NCBI GenBank assembly: GCA_963555705.1 | Contig: OY743183.1 | Coordinates: forward strand, 29,175,932-29,239,931 | Length of the DNA stretch: 64,000 bases | Origin: Ligustrum vulgare | Taxonomy: Eukaryota; Streptophyta; Magnoliopsida; Lamiales; Oleaceae | Reading direction: 5' to 3' | Part shown: positions 31,669 through 44,351 of the stretch, in pieces | How the letters are laid out: every line of letters starts with the position of its first letter | Position numbering within the stretch: the first letter of the stretch is position 1 | Program-made: the position numbers and the translations under genes | The notes under the pieces: generated by a model | What the model was told of the DNA's origin: nothing | Seen by the model: the letters and a program-made list of their open reading frames with translations, nothing else | Database searches by the model: none

Positions 31669-34244
31669 TATAGCGACCAAAAATTTTTCATGACTTATTT
31701 AAATAAATATTATTTAAAACGTGTCGCTACGACTTTACCTATTTATTTTAAACACATTTTCGTCTAGCCATTTAAGTTAAAATTTAGATTATTTAAATTT
31801 ATCGTAGTTCAATTTCAATTTTTTTATGAAAGTGTTTTATTTTCATTATTTATTTATTTATGTATTTTAATTATTTAAGTTCAAAATGTTTTAAATCACC
31901 AATTCACATTCATTTTATTCCAAGATTTCCTCACCAACTTCCATTTTCATATAAAGCACATTTTCCCCATTATCTCTACCCAATCCCTCTCAATTAGCCA
32001 TTCAACCTAAATTACAGAATTTAATCAGAGTCCATTCATCTTCTCCAATCCCACAATCGTCTCCCAGAAATCTTCACACGTCACCCTCAATTTTGTACAT
32101 TTCCAATGGCCAACTTCCTCAAATTGTTCCTCACTAATCCTAAATCACTCAATCACCATAACTGGAATGCATCCCTTTGATCTCTCTTTCTTCCCTCATT
32201 CAGCCATTATCCCTTGCATAATCTCTCAACATTTCCTAAACCAGAAAATTTGCCACATTTCCCCCAAAATAAACCAAACACTCAGCCACACCATATATTT
32301 CTTCCCCTAGTTCATCACCATTCCAAGCAACACTCGACACTGTCAATTCACCAAATTCCATCACCAAAGCAATCGACCATCATCACAGTCACCACACTCT
32401 GCCTCCTTCCAAGATCGATCACCACCACCAAAAACAGTATCCACAGTGGGCCAACCCTAAGCTCACTACAAGCCAGACACCAGAATCACGCAACCACCTC
32501 CTCGAGCAGAACCCAACCACACCACTTTCATCACATTGAACCAAATCAAACCAATTTTCATAAACAATACCTCAAACCAGTGCACAGTCGAACCCCTCAA
32601 TCTGCAATCAGTCTCCAACCATCACAAAAGGGTAGCTACTGTTAAACACCCAGTCCACCAAGTCGCAAACACTGTCAAAACCATCTCACGCAATCAACCC
32701 TCACCACCAACCCCCACAGCCGACCAGCATCACCAATGGAAACACCAAAATCAAGCTGCCCAGCCACACCGTCTCCTGAAAACCCCAAACCGCCACCTGC
32801 AGCATCATTATTATCATCATCACCGACCAACATCCATCAACCGAACGGGTCTCTGCCCAACTCCAATTCAGTATGAAATTTCACCAAATCAAAAATCAAA
32901 CCCAAGAAATAGAAGGAGCCGGAACTTACCTCAACCGTGACCCATTTCTAGTCAGATTTTCACCGGAAAAATTTACCCTTTGAGCCTTAATAGATCTTCG
33001 AATTCGCACCCCAAAAACCTATCAAAACCCAAACTACAATCTCACCCACACTCCCAACCGCTCCGCCGTCACTCGACGGCGGTATCACCACCGGTTGCCG
33101 TCGGCGACGTGGACTTCGCTTCCCCGCTGATGTGCGCTTGATCGGAGTGATAGAGAGATAGATAGATATATCATATAATTGATATAAAATATATGTATTT
33201 ATTTTGTTATGTTTTGATAGATTTACACTTTACTCCCCAATTTTCAAAAGTGATTATTTTACCCCTAAGTATCAAACCCATTTTATTTCAGTCCCTGTAG
33301 ATTAAATTCATTTAATTTTAAGCCCAAGTTTTACAGGTTATCTATTTCAGTCCCTCAACTTTCAAATTATTAATTTTAGTCCCTCAACTTTCAAAGTATT
33401 CATGTTAGTCCCTTAGTTTCAAAGTATTTGTTTCAGCCCTTATTTTAAAAAAGTTTTTATTAATTAGCCCCCATATTTTCAAAGCCATTTAATTCAGTCT
33501 CAAGTTTTAAAAATATTTTAATTCAACCCCTAAGCTTTTATTTTCATCTTAAAACTTAAATCCCAAAATACTAAATTTAATTTATTTATTTATAGGGCTA
33601 GACGAGGTGCGAGAAAATTAAAAGTATTTATTCCCGTTTGCTCAATACTCGAGAATTAAGGTAGACTCTTATTCACAAATTTACGTTTTTCAAAAGTGTG
33701 CATCAATAATTATTTGGATTATAAGTTTAGCATGTATGATTGTGTTCATGAGAATTACTTGCTTTCTAAGCATGAGACTATGTTACGAGAATTTACTTGC
33801 TTAAATGCATGAGACTTGAACTTGTATGTTCATGAGAATACTGGTGATCGTTAGACACCTGAGACTTGAATATCATGATTATGTATTTTAATTTATGATG
33901 TTAAATGATTATTGTGCGCGAGTCTACTGAGTATTTCTTTGAAATACTCATGTTTTACAACTAAAATTTTGCAGATGACGGAGTTGGCGGCGAGGCGTGC
34001 GATGGTGGCCATTATTGAGATTTTAGAAATGTTTTACTTGAAAATGAAACTTATTTCATGTTTGTTCCAAATTTATTTCCAAATCATTTCAATATTTGAA
34101 TTGTTGACCTTTTGGGTCAAACTTTATAAAATTATGTGAAATGAAATTTCAATTGTTGTTTTTTTTTCCGCTAAATCATTATTTTCAAAGTTAATTTGAG
34201 ACGATGACGTGGCGTTCCAGGTGTTCAGAATCCGGGGCGTTACA
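31669..34244 (+). mobile_element. Solo LTR, Tekay-type (2.58 kb)
   Basis: Starts TATAGCGACC (TG changed to TA) and ends GGGGCGTTACA, flanked by the perfect duplication GAATA (31,664-31,668 and 34,245-34,249). Start, end and layout (CT/CA-rich tract in the middle, then a run of 'TCAGTCCCT' phrases at about 33,280-33,500) match the family A LTR, but the sequence is diverged. The Pro/His/Gln-rich open frames at 32,214-32,940 are the compositional tract of the LTR and not genes. Confidence 0.85.
33280..33540. repeat. Degenerate repeated TCAGTCCCT...AACTTTCAAA phrases in LTR
   Basis: Seven to eight imperfect units of about 30-40 bp. Similar phrases occur in the family A LTRs (37,780-37,910; 45,615-45,770) and inverted in the solo LTR at 52,610-52,950, so they are an old shared component of this LTR superfamily. 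Confidence 0.6.
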
Positions 34245-34807
34245 GAATAACTCCACTCAAATTTCTCTTTCATTGCGATTTAATTATACCTTTTTATTCA
34301 TTTAAACACAATTGAAATCATAGTTTAAGTTTTGAATTTAGCAAATATTATTATACCAATAAAATTCCTAGGAAGAAAGACCCTGGATTACTGCTTGGCT
34401 ATAACTTAACCCCTTTATACTTGGAGGGTAGATTTTTCATCGAATTAGCCAAGCACGCTTAACTATGGAGTTTCTAACGATGAACTTCTGGAAAAGAAGG
34501 TGCATCTTGTTGGTATGAGTAGTACCTATCATTTGTTTTGTGCTTTCCCAGCCTGGGTGTTACACGACACCTAGTGGCCGCGAGGGATTTGCAAATAAAA
34601 TAGAACGTGATTTTTACCTACTGTGCTGCCACTAGATGCGTAACCACGCGGCAGTGCAGCTTTTCGGCCCAACATGAATTCAGACCCATGCATGATCTCT
34701 TGTGCCAAAAGACTAGGTTTCTTCAAATATCTATATCTACTTCTTGTTATGCAGGAGTTCAAGGTTCCTAATTATCATTCTCAAGAGGACTTTCATGTGA
34801 ATTTTCT

Positions 34808-36505
34808 TGTAAGACCGCTTTTCATTCTTACGTGCATTTTTAAATTTCATGTAATATTCATGTTAACGTTATTATGAATTTTAAATTGGATAATTTTTAT
34901 GTTTATGATTTGAATTATTTTGCAGTGGAAGGACTTGGGCGCCGTCTCGATCAATGTACCAATTAGAAAGTTCATAAATTGTTATGTGCAATTTTATGTG
35001 ATTAATTGTCTTATTGCCTAAGCATGATATTTTTCTAATTTTGTAGTATCATATCAAAAGTTGGGGGAAAGTTTGTGGCAATTGGAGAGTAAATAGAAAT
35101 TATGGACTTAATTATGTACATAGAGAGAAATAAGGGACCAATTTGCAAATTTAAAAAGAATATACTTAAACCTAAACTAATCTACTTACCTCACACCTGA
35201 ATCCCTCTCTCACTGAATACCTTCCCTCGGTCTTTCGTCTTTCTCTCATCTCACACACAAATCACCGCCACTCGATTTTCAGGGCACCTCACCGGCGACC
35301 TCCCCTCTCCCTCTCGCTGGCAGTCCATCACCGCCACCATACCACACGGTAAGCCACTTTCTCCCCTGCCTAACGCATAACACCCGACACCCGCTCAGTC
35401 ACACGAACCCGCACATACACAATTTACGCACACAGCACAATCTTTTACACGCACATAGGCACATGTTTATATGTATTGATGTATATATATGTTGAATGTA
35501 TGTATGTATGTATGTATGTGAAGATTTCAGATTTGGGTTTTGGGTTTGGGGAGATGTGTGTGTGTGTGTGTGTACTTTTCAGATTTATGGATTCAGAGAA
35601 TTAATTGGTTTTGTTGGGTTTCTAACTAAATTGGAATTTTATTATATTTTCAGACTTAGGAAACTTAATTTTAATTATGGTAACTGATAATTGATTTTAG
35701 TTAGTTAATTTGGATTTATCTTTATAATTTCAGTTTAGGGTAGATTATGTAAATGTGTACTAATTTCATATTTCAAAATGTAAGGATTTAGCGGTTAGTT
35801 TACTTTGATTTTTAAAGTGGAAATTCAATTTCATGTTTTCCAGATTTATCAATAATTAAAAAATTGTCATTTTAATTTAGTAAAGTTGGGGCTATATAAT
35901 TTTAATTTTTGAGATGAAACAAAAAGGATGAGCTATTTATTGAAATTGAGAGTTTGTCTCGACTGTGGTGTTAAGTTTGTTGGTTATACTGTGAGGTCAC
36001 ATTTTGAGTTAGAAGTTGCACTTTATTGATTAATGTGAATGATTAGGATATTTGGTACATTGACATCACGTGCAACCAAGACACCTCCGCTTGCTATTTA
36101 AGAAAGACGGTAAATACTAAAGAAGTCAAGTAAGTAAACTCCCCCTATTTTTATTAAAGTTGAAAGTTAATGTGAAATTACTGTACTCAAGTGACAGCTA
36201 TGTACATTGCTTGTTTCGATGTTTTCGTTACTTTATATAAGTATATATTTTTCAATTTGGAAACTGTCCAGACATTCATATATTTTATATCATTGCATCA
36301 CAAAGCATGCATTTGTCATTGAGTACGGGGGAAGAAAAATGATTTTAAACGAAAAGTGTGGAAAGTTCAATTTTTTCTCAAAAAGTATGTATCCCAAGTT
36401 TTAAGAATAAATGGATGTACTTCTATGCCACGAAAGGTGTGAGTGGGAAATGGGGCGCGGGGGACCGGCGTACCCTAATTAAATCGCTGTTGCAGTGGTG
36501 AATAT
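34808..36505 (+). repeat. Family B 5' LTR, first part
   Basis: Matches 54,708-56,483 of the 3' LTR base for base over long stretches. It includes a TATG microsatellite (35,494-35,520) and TG run (35,556-35,573) that differ in length from the partner. It ends at AATAT, where family A was inserted. Confidence 0.9.
36501..36505. repeat. Target-site duplication of family A (AATAT)
   Basis: Perfect 5-bp copy at 36,501-36,505 and 46,536-46,540. Confidence 0.9.
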
Positions 36506-38694
36506 TGTAGCGACCGGGAATTTCAAATTCTTTATAAAATATTTAGAACTCTAAGTGCGCGTCGCTACGGCTTTTCCATTTAATTTAAAGGAGTATTCGT
36601 CTAGCCAATTAAGTGAAATTAAACTTATTTAAAGACTTAGTCTAATTTCAATTTTATCAAAAATATTTTAATATCACAGTTTATTTTCAAAAGTCCAAGT
36701 ATTAATTTTATTAAGTCCCAATTTGAAATATTTTAGTCCAATCCAATTTATCGAGTCCAAATGTTTTTTTTGTTGTTACCAATCATTCAGGCCCATTTAA
36801 AAACCCAATAAGTCATCTTTTGACCCAACCTATTCACCAGCTTCTTCCTCCCCAAGTTTTCCTTACGCAATCGATACTCATTTCCAAAATTTTTACAAGA
36901 TTTCCATAAACCAAGATTTTGACCTAAGCTACCATGTTTAACACCTAAATCAACTATTAATTTAATCCCCCAACTTCATTAGCGAAACCTACGCAACCGC
37001 CTCCAGAAAAGTAGTGAGTTCTCTCAATTTCTACCATAGTTGAAGCTAGGTGTCTGCGTTCATCACCATGCCAAACCACCAAACCCAAAACATCACCTCC
37101 AACCAAGCGACTGCTGACCCAACTCTGTCTCACCCGAAACCTTCATCATCGAGCATCACCACCGCCACCATCTACTGCCTATACCCAGCCCCAATCGTGC
37201 ACCAAAAACAACCAAAAATCCGAGCCCAAACCCTTCCACCACCCAATCAACCGCCACCTGCAACATCACCGTAATGTCGAACCACCAGCCACCACCAATC
37301 CAACACCCCGAGCCAGACACAAGATCACCACCACTAGTCGCCACAACCAAACGCCCCAACCACACACGGCCAACCACTCGCACGACGGCGTCACCGTTCC
37401 CAACCACAAATCCAAACCAAATCCCCAAAAATCAAACCCAAAACCGAATTTTAAACAATACTATAACTTACCTCCGCCGCACCGGGGTTTCCTTCGCCGG
37501 ACAGCCATGAAATCGATCCCCATAGCCTCGGATACCTCCATGTTTCGCAGCCAAAACGACCCCAAAAAAAAAATCTCTTCCCTCCACACATTCACATGCC
37601 CACACCGCCACCCTGCATGGCGGCCCCAGCGCCGGAACGGAGAGGCGGAACCCTCCTTGCCGTCGCCCGCGACCTCGCTGTCCCTCCCTCTCGCAACTCC
37701 CTGCCCCTCTCTCTCTCTTGGCTGAATTGAGAAAGAGAGAGAAATAAAAACGTTTTTATAAAAAAAGGTTTTCAAATACCCGTTTCAGCCCCTACAGTTT
37801 GATAAACATCCGTTTCAGCCCCCCCAGTTTGATAAATATCTGTTTCAGCCCCACAGTTTTATAAATAACAAACCAGCCCTTATTTTTGTAAAAGTCTACT
37901 GCAGTCCCTAAATTTTTTTTTCAAATTTCATTTAGATCATTTTATTTTATTTTTAGTTACTTTAAATTCAAGTTTCAAAAATACTAATTTAAGTAATTTT
38001 TCTTGGCTAGACGAATCATTTGGAGAATTAAGAGATTGACGTACTTCCCGCTCCAATTTTTGAGAACTTGTAACGTTAAAGGTAGACTCGCCCCCACTAA
38101 TTGATTTATATTATAATTGCATGTGATTATGTGGATTTGTGTGATTTTATATGCTTTATTGCATGAGAAAAGAAAAGAATATCTCGTATGAGATAATTTG
38201 AGAATTTATGTTATGCACGTCATAACTTATCTGCTAGCATGATTTAAGAAAAGAATGTTTCATTTGTGTTCACTATGTGATGCCTATGAATAAGAAAAGA
38301 ATATCACTACATTATTCGCATGATTACTTGTCCAATTATCTTGTAGATTAATTATTGGAGTTGAGTCTACTGAGTATTTCATTTTGAAATGCTCAACCCG
38401 TTGTTTTAACAAATTTGCAGATTTCGGTGACGGAGGCGAGTGATGGGCAATGGCGAAGAATATAATTTGGATATCATTTTTTGAAAGTCGTGGATTTCGA
38501 AATAAACAATTTCATTTTATCAAGAATTTTCATTTTAAATAAGTTTGTAAGAATTATTCTATTTAATTTGGAATTATCGCTAAACTTTGATTTATTAAAT
38601 GTGATATTTAATATTTAGTCATTTTCCGTAATAAAGTTTATTCCAGAATTTAGAAAAGTGACGTTCCGGGCTCCACGGAACTCGGGGCGTTACA
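36506..38694 (+). repeat. Family A 5' LTR
   Basis: Layout: AT-rich start, CA/CT-rich tract with Pro/Thr-rich spurious frames (37,050-37,725), CT run (37,708-37,720), the CAGCCCC phrases (37,780-37,900), AT-rich end. The open frames on both strands are repeated identically in the 3' LTR and are not considered genes. Confidence 0.95.
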
Positions 38695-38697
38695 GCG

Positions 38698-38709
38698 TGG
38701 TATCAGAGC
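38698..38709 (+). other. Family A primer-binding site
   Basis: TGGTATCAGAGC three bases after the LTR, exact match to the initiator-Met tRNA type site. Confidence 0.95.
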
Positions 38710-39121
38710 GGGTCTACGTTTCTGTAGACTTGCAAAATATTTATGAAATAAGAAAATAAATTTCAAAAAATAAATTTTTCTAAAAAATAATAGAAATAAT
38801 GTTTTGACGACTTTTTGCCATTGCCCTCATTTTCCGCCGACTCCGAAGGTAACGAAGTTTAGTATGTTTACTTTATTGATTTATTTCGTATACTTGAGAA
38901 TAAATGTTTGAGAATTTGACGAGAAAAGAAAGAAAAGAAAAGACGAGAAATAATTAGAAAAATAGTATCCGAAATAATGAGAAAGAAATAATGAGAAAGA
39001 AATGAGTTTTGGAGCATAATGGGAATTAGTACGATTTAAGAAATTTTTCATAAAATATTTAGTCCCTAGATTTAAATAAATAATAAAACCCTAACTGGAC
39101 TTTGCATAATGGATTCTAGGC

Positions 39122-39571
39122 ATGGAACCAATTAACGGGATATCAAACCATATCCTTCGTTGTTGCGCCATACGTCATGACGCTATAGCTAGTGGACTTA
39201 GACTGACTGATGCTCAATCTATTAGCCGCCTTTTGTCAACTTTCCCAGAATGTCAGCGTGAATTAGCGATCAAGTTTTATAATGACGTGAAGAGACGTCT
39301 AGGAGAAGACGTGAATTTCCAGACTGTCTGTGACGAATTTGTAATGCGGTGGGACCGCTACCTAACCCGTGCTCCAGCACCGGAGATAATTATTCTATCA
39401 GATGACGAGGAAGAACCAGCGGAGATACCCGACGCCGAGTCAGGCATATATGACTACACTCCTGGCTCACCAGGGTATACCTTTGACTCACCATCTATGA
39501 CCCCGGGCGCACCAGATTATACCCCCAGCACACCAGGAGCGATATCTCCTATGTCACCGCCGAAGATGTAG
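39122..39571 (+). CDS. 149-codon ORF upstream of gag in family A
   Basis: ATG at 39,122, a frame separate from gag, ending 219 bp before the gag ATG. The N-terminal 80 residues are helical-looking with a 'FPECQRELAIKFYNDVKRR' segment. An acidic patch (DDEEE, about residue 100) follows, then a Pro/Ser/Thr/Tyr-rich tail with repeated 'PGSPGYT'/'PGAPDYTP' phrases. I do not recognise it. It could be a leader ORF, an accessory protein or an N-terminal piece of gag after splicing or reinitiation. It is intact, unlike most frames here. Confidence 0.5.
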   Translation: MEPINGISNHILRCCAIRHDAIASGLRLTDAQSISRLLSTFPECQRELAIKFYNDVKRRLGEDVNFQTVCDEFVMRWDRYLTRAPAPEIIILSDDEEEPAEIPDAESGIYDYTPGSPGYTFDSPSMTPGAPDYTPSTPGAISPMSPPKM

Positions 39572-39790
39572 AATATATGAGAGTTATCTTAATTTTTTTT
39601 TTTTTGCCTAGCATTATTCCCATTCTCCGTATTGGCAATTCTATATTTTGTACCCTCAATTGAAGGAATTTTAAAATATTAATGAGAATATTTTCATTTT
39701 CGTTCATATTGGAGTTTAATTAATTGCAATATTTGGTACAAATTTTTATCAGAAGTTACCAACACGTTCCTTGTTTTCATTTTAAAGGGA

Positions 39791-42700
39791 ATGGCTAGAC
39801 GCATTAACAGGGGTTTAACGGATCGTGCTACATCTGAACAAGAGAACCCAGGACAGGGCCCCACGGCCCAATCCAGTGTCATCAAGGACTTACTTCTGGC
39901 CGTGCAAGATTTGAGGCAGGCCCCAACAGGTCCCTCAGTGCCAATTATCGAACAATTCAGGAGGTATCGTCCGTCCACTTTTGATGGCGGGGACAATCCA
40001 TTGGCCGTGGAGGAGTGGTTACAGGGAATCGAGAGGATTTTCAAGCATATCTCTTGCCCTGAGGACAAGAAGGTTACTTGCGCAGAATTTATGCTTATCG
40101 GTAGGGCCGGCTTTTGGTGGGAGTCCGCATCACGGACTAGGACCGCAGAGGAACAGGCAGCATTGACCTGGGAAGAGTTTAAGGAGGAGATCAAAGACAA
40201 GTTCTTCCCACAAGCCCTCCGAGACCATAAGGAGACCGAATTTTTACAGCTAGTTCAGGGTGAGATGGACATCACTGACTATGAACGGAAGTTCGAAGAA
40301 CTGTCACGATATGCTCCACATCTAGTGGAAACCGAAGTTAAGAATGCATGCCGATTTGAGAAGGGTCTGCGTTCGGATATCAGGCAGATTGTTGGCTCAC
40401 ATGAACTGCCCACTTATAGAGAAGTTGTGAAGAAGGCTCAGGCTGTAGCTTTTGCTGGTGCAAAGATTGGCACTCAAGGCAATCGGAACAATCAAGGGCA
40501 TCAAGGTAAACGGAAATGGCATGGCCACCATCATAACAGGAACCAGAATTTCAATAAGAGACAGAATACAGGACCTAACAGAGGTCAGGTGACTAGTTTC
40601 CTTCCACCATGTCCGAAGTGCCAGAAGACACATAAAGGAGAATGCCTCTTTGGCAACAAGGTTGTTTGTTACCGATGTGGCCAACCGGGCCACTTTGCTC
40701 GAGATTGCAACGCAGCACCTGCTCAAGGCTCAGACCAGAAGAAGAACATTGACCAGAATAGGAGAGGGAAGGCTAGGGTATTTGCCATGGACGCCGTTGA
40801 GAACTCCGACGTGATTGCAGGTATACCATTATTTCAGCATTCATATACTTATAATTCTTAATTGCATGTATCATGCTTTGCTCGAATTAATAATATGAAC
40901 GACGATAACAGGAATTTTATCTGTTTCTGGTATTCCCGTATACGTCCTAATAGATTCGGGTGCCACACATTCATTTATTTCCGACTCATGCTTAACTAGA
41001 TTGAATTTAGTGGGTGAAATGACTAGTAGCATGCTTGAAGTAAGCTTACCTTCAGGAGAAATTCTTGATACTAATAGGATAGTCAAGTCTATACGAATAG
41101 ATTTTGACGGGATGGTACTTGAGGCAGACCTGAATATTATTTCGATGAAGGATTTCGACATTATCCTAGGAATGGATTGGCTGAGTTCTAACCGTGCCGC
41201 GATCATGTGCCATGAGAAAGAAGTAGTATTTCGGAAGAATGGGGATGAGGTGTTCAGATTTTACGGTTCGAAGGTTAAAGTACTTCCTCGTCTTATCTCG
41301 GCTATGCAAGCCGAAAAGCTGATTGCCAAGGGAAACTGTCAGAGTTATCTGGTTAACCTCCAAGGAAAGCCTGCCGAGGAAATCAAATTGGAGTCAGTGC
41401 CAGTTGTGTGTGACTTTCAAGATGTATTTCCAGAAGACCTATCTGGTACTCCGCCTGATAGGCAAGTGGAATTTGCTATTGACCTGGTGCCAGGAGCTGC
41501 CCCTGTTTCGAAAGCCCCGTATCGTATGGCACCGAAAGAATTGCAAGAACTGAAGGTCCAACTGGAAGAATTACTAGAGAAGGGTTTTATTAGGCCAAGT
41601 GTGTCCCCGTGGGGAGCACCTGTGCTATTTGTGAAGAAGAAGGATGGCAGTATGAGAATGTGCATAGACTATCGGGAATTGAACAAGTTGACGATAAAGA
41701 ACAAGTACCCCTTGCCCAGAATCGAAGATTTGTTCGATCAACTGAAAGGAGCTGCGGTATTTTCAAAGATGGACTTAAGGTCCGGTTACCACCAATTGAA
41801 GATCAAGTCCGCAGATATACAAAAGACAGCATTTAGGACTCGATATGGACACTATGAGTTCACGGTGATGCCATTCGGTCTTACTAATGCACCTGCAGTA
41901 TTTATGGACTTGATGAACCGGGTTTTCCATCAGTACCTGGATAAGTTCGTCATTGTCTTCATTGACGATATTCTAGTCTATTCTAAAGATCCACAACAAC
42001 ATGCGGAACATTTGAGAATTGTGTTGGAGACGCTACGGGCAGAAAAGCTATACGCCAAATTTAAGAAATGTGAATTTTGGCTGGAGAAGATAGGATTTCT
42101 GGGTCATATTGTTACAATCAATGGCATCGAAGTTGATCCGTCAAAAGTGGAGACAGTGAGTAATTGGACTACGCCAGCGAATGCCGGTGATGTAAGAAGC
42201 TTTTTGGGACTAGCTGGATATTACCGGCGATTTATGGAGGGTTTCTCCAAGATAGCGGGTCCCATGACTCAGTTGACACGAAAGGGGGTAAAATTCCAGT
42301 GGACAGACCAGTGTGAACGAAGCTTCCAGGAATTGAAGAATAGGCTAGTTTCAGCACCAGTGTTAACAGTGCCGGATGGATCTGAAGGTTTTGTGATATA
42401 CAGTGATGCCTCGAAACATGGTTTAGGATGTGTGTTAATGCAGAAAGGTAAAGTGATCGCCTATGCTTCGAGACAGTTGAAGCCATATGAGAAAAACTAT
42501 CCGACGCATGATCTAGAACTGGCAGTTGTTGTGCACGCTCTTAAGATTTGGCGACATTATTTATATGGGAGTAAATGCGAGATTTACACCGACCATAAGA
42601 GTCTCAAGTATTTCTTCACTCAGAAGGAATTGAACATGAGACAGCGTCGATGGTTGGAACTGGTGAAGGATTATGATTGTACTATTCTTTACCACCCGGG

Positions 42701-44351
42701 TAAGGCTAATAAGGTTGCAGATGCACTAAGCAGGAAAGATGTGGGTCAATTATCAGCTTTGGGAACAGTACAAGAACAGTTGATTCGGGATTTTCAGAAC
42801 TTGAGAATTGAAGTAAGAAACCCAGGAATACAAAGTTCTAGCAGATTGACAAATTTGACAGTTAAACCAGATTTGAGAAGCAGAATTGTGATGGCTCAGG
42901 AAAGTGATAAGTTCTTGGAAAAGATCAAAGCCGAAGTTGGAACTGGCAAGAGAGCAGATTTTGAAATCGGAAGCGATAAGGCACTACTATTCAAGGGTCG
43001 CCTGTGTGTACCGAAAGATGATCAGATCAGGAATGAAATATTGAGGGAAGCCCACTCAGCTCCGTATGCAGCTCACCCAGGAGGAACAAAGATGTATCGA
43101 GATTTGCGTACCACATTCTGGTGGAGGAATATGAAAGGGTGCATTGCCAAGTTTATCTCACGATGCATGACCTGCCAGCAGGTCAAGGCTGAACATCAGA
43201 GACCGTCAGGACTGCTAAACCCTTTAGATATTCCGGAATGGAAATGGGAGAAGATTTCCATGGATTTCGTAACAGGTTTACCAAGAACAGTGAGGGGACA
43301 TGACGCCATCTGGGTTATTGTAGACCGACTTACAAAGTCAGCCCATTTTCTTCCAGTGCGGATGACTCTCAGTATAGATCACTTGGCCCATATTTATATC
43401 AGGGAGATAGTTCGACTTCACGGGGTTCCAGCGTCTATTGTTTCAGATAGGGATCCGAGATTCACTTCGAGATTTTGGAAAAGCCTACACACGGCTATGG
43501 GGACTAAATTAAATTTTAGTACCGCTTACCACCCGCAGACAGACGGGCAGTCTGAGCGCACCATTCAGACTTTAGAGGATATGCTTAGAGCCTGTGTTCT
43601 GGACCTAAGCGGCAATTGGGAAACTCACTTACCATTGGTGGAATTCGCTTACAATAACAGTTTTCAGGCTACCATTGGTATGGCACCGTTTGAAGCACTG
43701 TATGGGCGAAGATGTCGATCGCCGGTATATTGGGATGAGGTTGGCGAGAGGAAGTTATTGGGTCCCGAATTAATTGAAAAGACCGTATGGGCTATCGAGA
43801 AAATCAGATTACGAATTAAAGCTGCTCAGGACAGACAGAAAAGCTATGCCGATCGGAGGAGGAAAGACTTGGAGTTCGAGATTGGAGAGAAAGTATTTTT
43901 GAAAATCTCTCCTATGAAGGGCACTATTCGTTTTGGCAAGAAAGGGAAATTAAGGCCTCGATTTATCGGACCTTTTGAAATATTGGAGAAAGTAGGTAAT
44001 GTGGCTTATCGTCTAGCATTGCCACCCGAACTCTCGGCTATACACAATGTTTTTCACATCTCTCTGTTGAGAAAGTATGTCCACGATCCCAGTCACGTGG
44101 TGAACTTTCAGTCAATCCCAATTCAAAAGAATCTATATTATGAAGAGGCACCTACGTGCATCATTGATAGAAAAGTCCATGTCTTAAGAAATAAAGAAAT
44201 TGCTCTAGTTAAAGTCCAGTGGGGTAGACATGGTAGCAATGAGGCTACATGGGAGAAAGAAGAAGAAATTCTGGCCAAGTATCCAGATATTTTGGACCAA
44301 GTAAGTTTTAAATTTCGAGGACGAAATTATTTTAAGGTGGTAGGGTTGTAG
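39791..44351 (+). CDS. gag-pol: Family A gag-pol polyprotein, two exons (intron 40,821-40,911)
   Basis: Unspliced, gag is 356 codons (39,791-40,861) and pol opens at 41,001. Joining 39,791-40,820 to 40,912-44,351 gives a 1,490-codon frame without stop until 44,351. Domains after splicing (approximate residues): gag capsid-like core 50-200; zinc knuckle [14 protein letters not shown] 294-307; protease DSGATHSF near 355; reverse transcriptase from about 550 with DYRELNK near 595 and catalytic FIDD near 694; RNase H with SDASKHG near 841 and TDHKSL; integrase zinc region (His-His-Cys-Cys) about 1,055-1,100; catalytic D-D-E at MDF, SDRDPRF and SERT; GPF tail; chromodomain with VKVQW and EATWE about 1,430-1,470. 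All key residues are present. It makes the virus-like particle and copies and integrates the element, and the chromodomain directs integration to heterochromatin. Confidence 0.9.
40821..40911 (+). other. Predicted 91-bp intron between gag and pol
   Basis: GTATACC at the 5' side (exon ends GCAG) and a polypyrimidine-poor but AT-rich run ending in ATAACAG at the 3' side. It contains the gag stop codon at 40,859. Removal leaves one open frame (4,470 nt, divisible by three) that runs straight into the protease active site. Splicing versus non-splicing would set the gag:gag-pol ratio. Confidence 0.65.

Larger units (their letters stand above)
29208..34447. mobile_element. LTR-like unit (TGATTATTGTCC...TCATCGAATTA) inserted in the Cassandra LTR
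   Basis: Flanked by the perfect duplication GCCAA. After removal of nested elements the unit consists of 29,208-29,447, 30,593-31,668 and 34,250-34,447, about 1.5 kb. It has no coding capacity apart from a CT/CA-rich tract (30,600-31,170). Probably a solo LTR of an unassigned family. The right end is TTA rather than CA, so the terminus may have mutated. Confidence 0.55.
29044..34564 (-). mobile_element. Cassandra solo LTR split by a further element
   Basis: The two halves, 29,044-29,207 and 34,448-34,564, together make one Cassandra LTR in antisense, starting TGTAACAACCC and ending GTGTTACA. The duplication CGACA flanks the whole (29,039-29,043 and 34,565-34,569). The halves meet within the 5S-like segment. 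A unit flanked by GCCAA (29,203-29,207 and 34,448-34,452) lies between them. Confidence 0.8.

Noticed and set aside
32214..32940. Two overlapping Pro/His/Gln-rich open frames of 134-143 codons
   Set aside because: They lie in the CA/CT-rich tract of a solo LTR, have no domain, and analogous tracts in other LTRs give similar frames.
37050..37775. Cluster of open frames on both strands, repeated at 44,891-45,616
   Set aside because: Both copies are the same LTR tract of family A; the frames exist because of skewed composition.
39694..40200. 168-codon antisense frame opposite gag
   Set aside because: Shadow of gag with no start context or domain; other antisense frames across pol were left out for the same reason.
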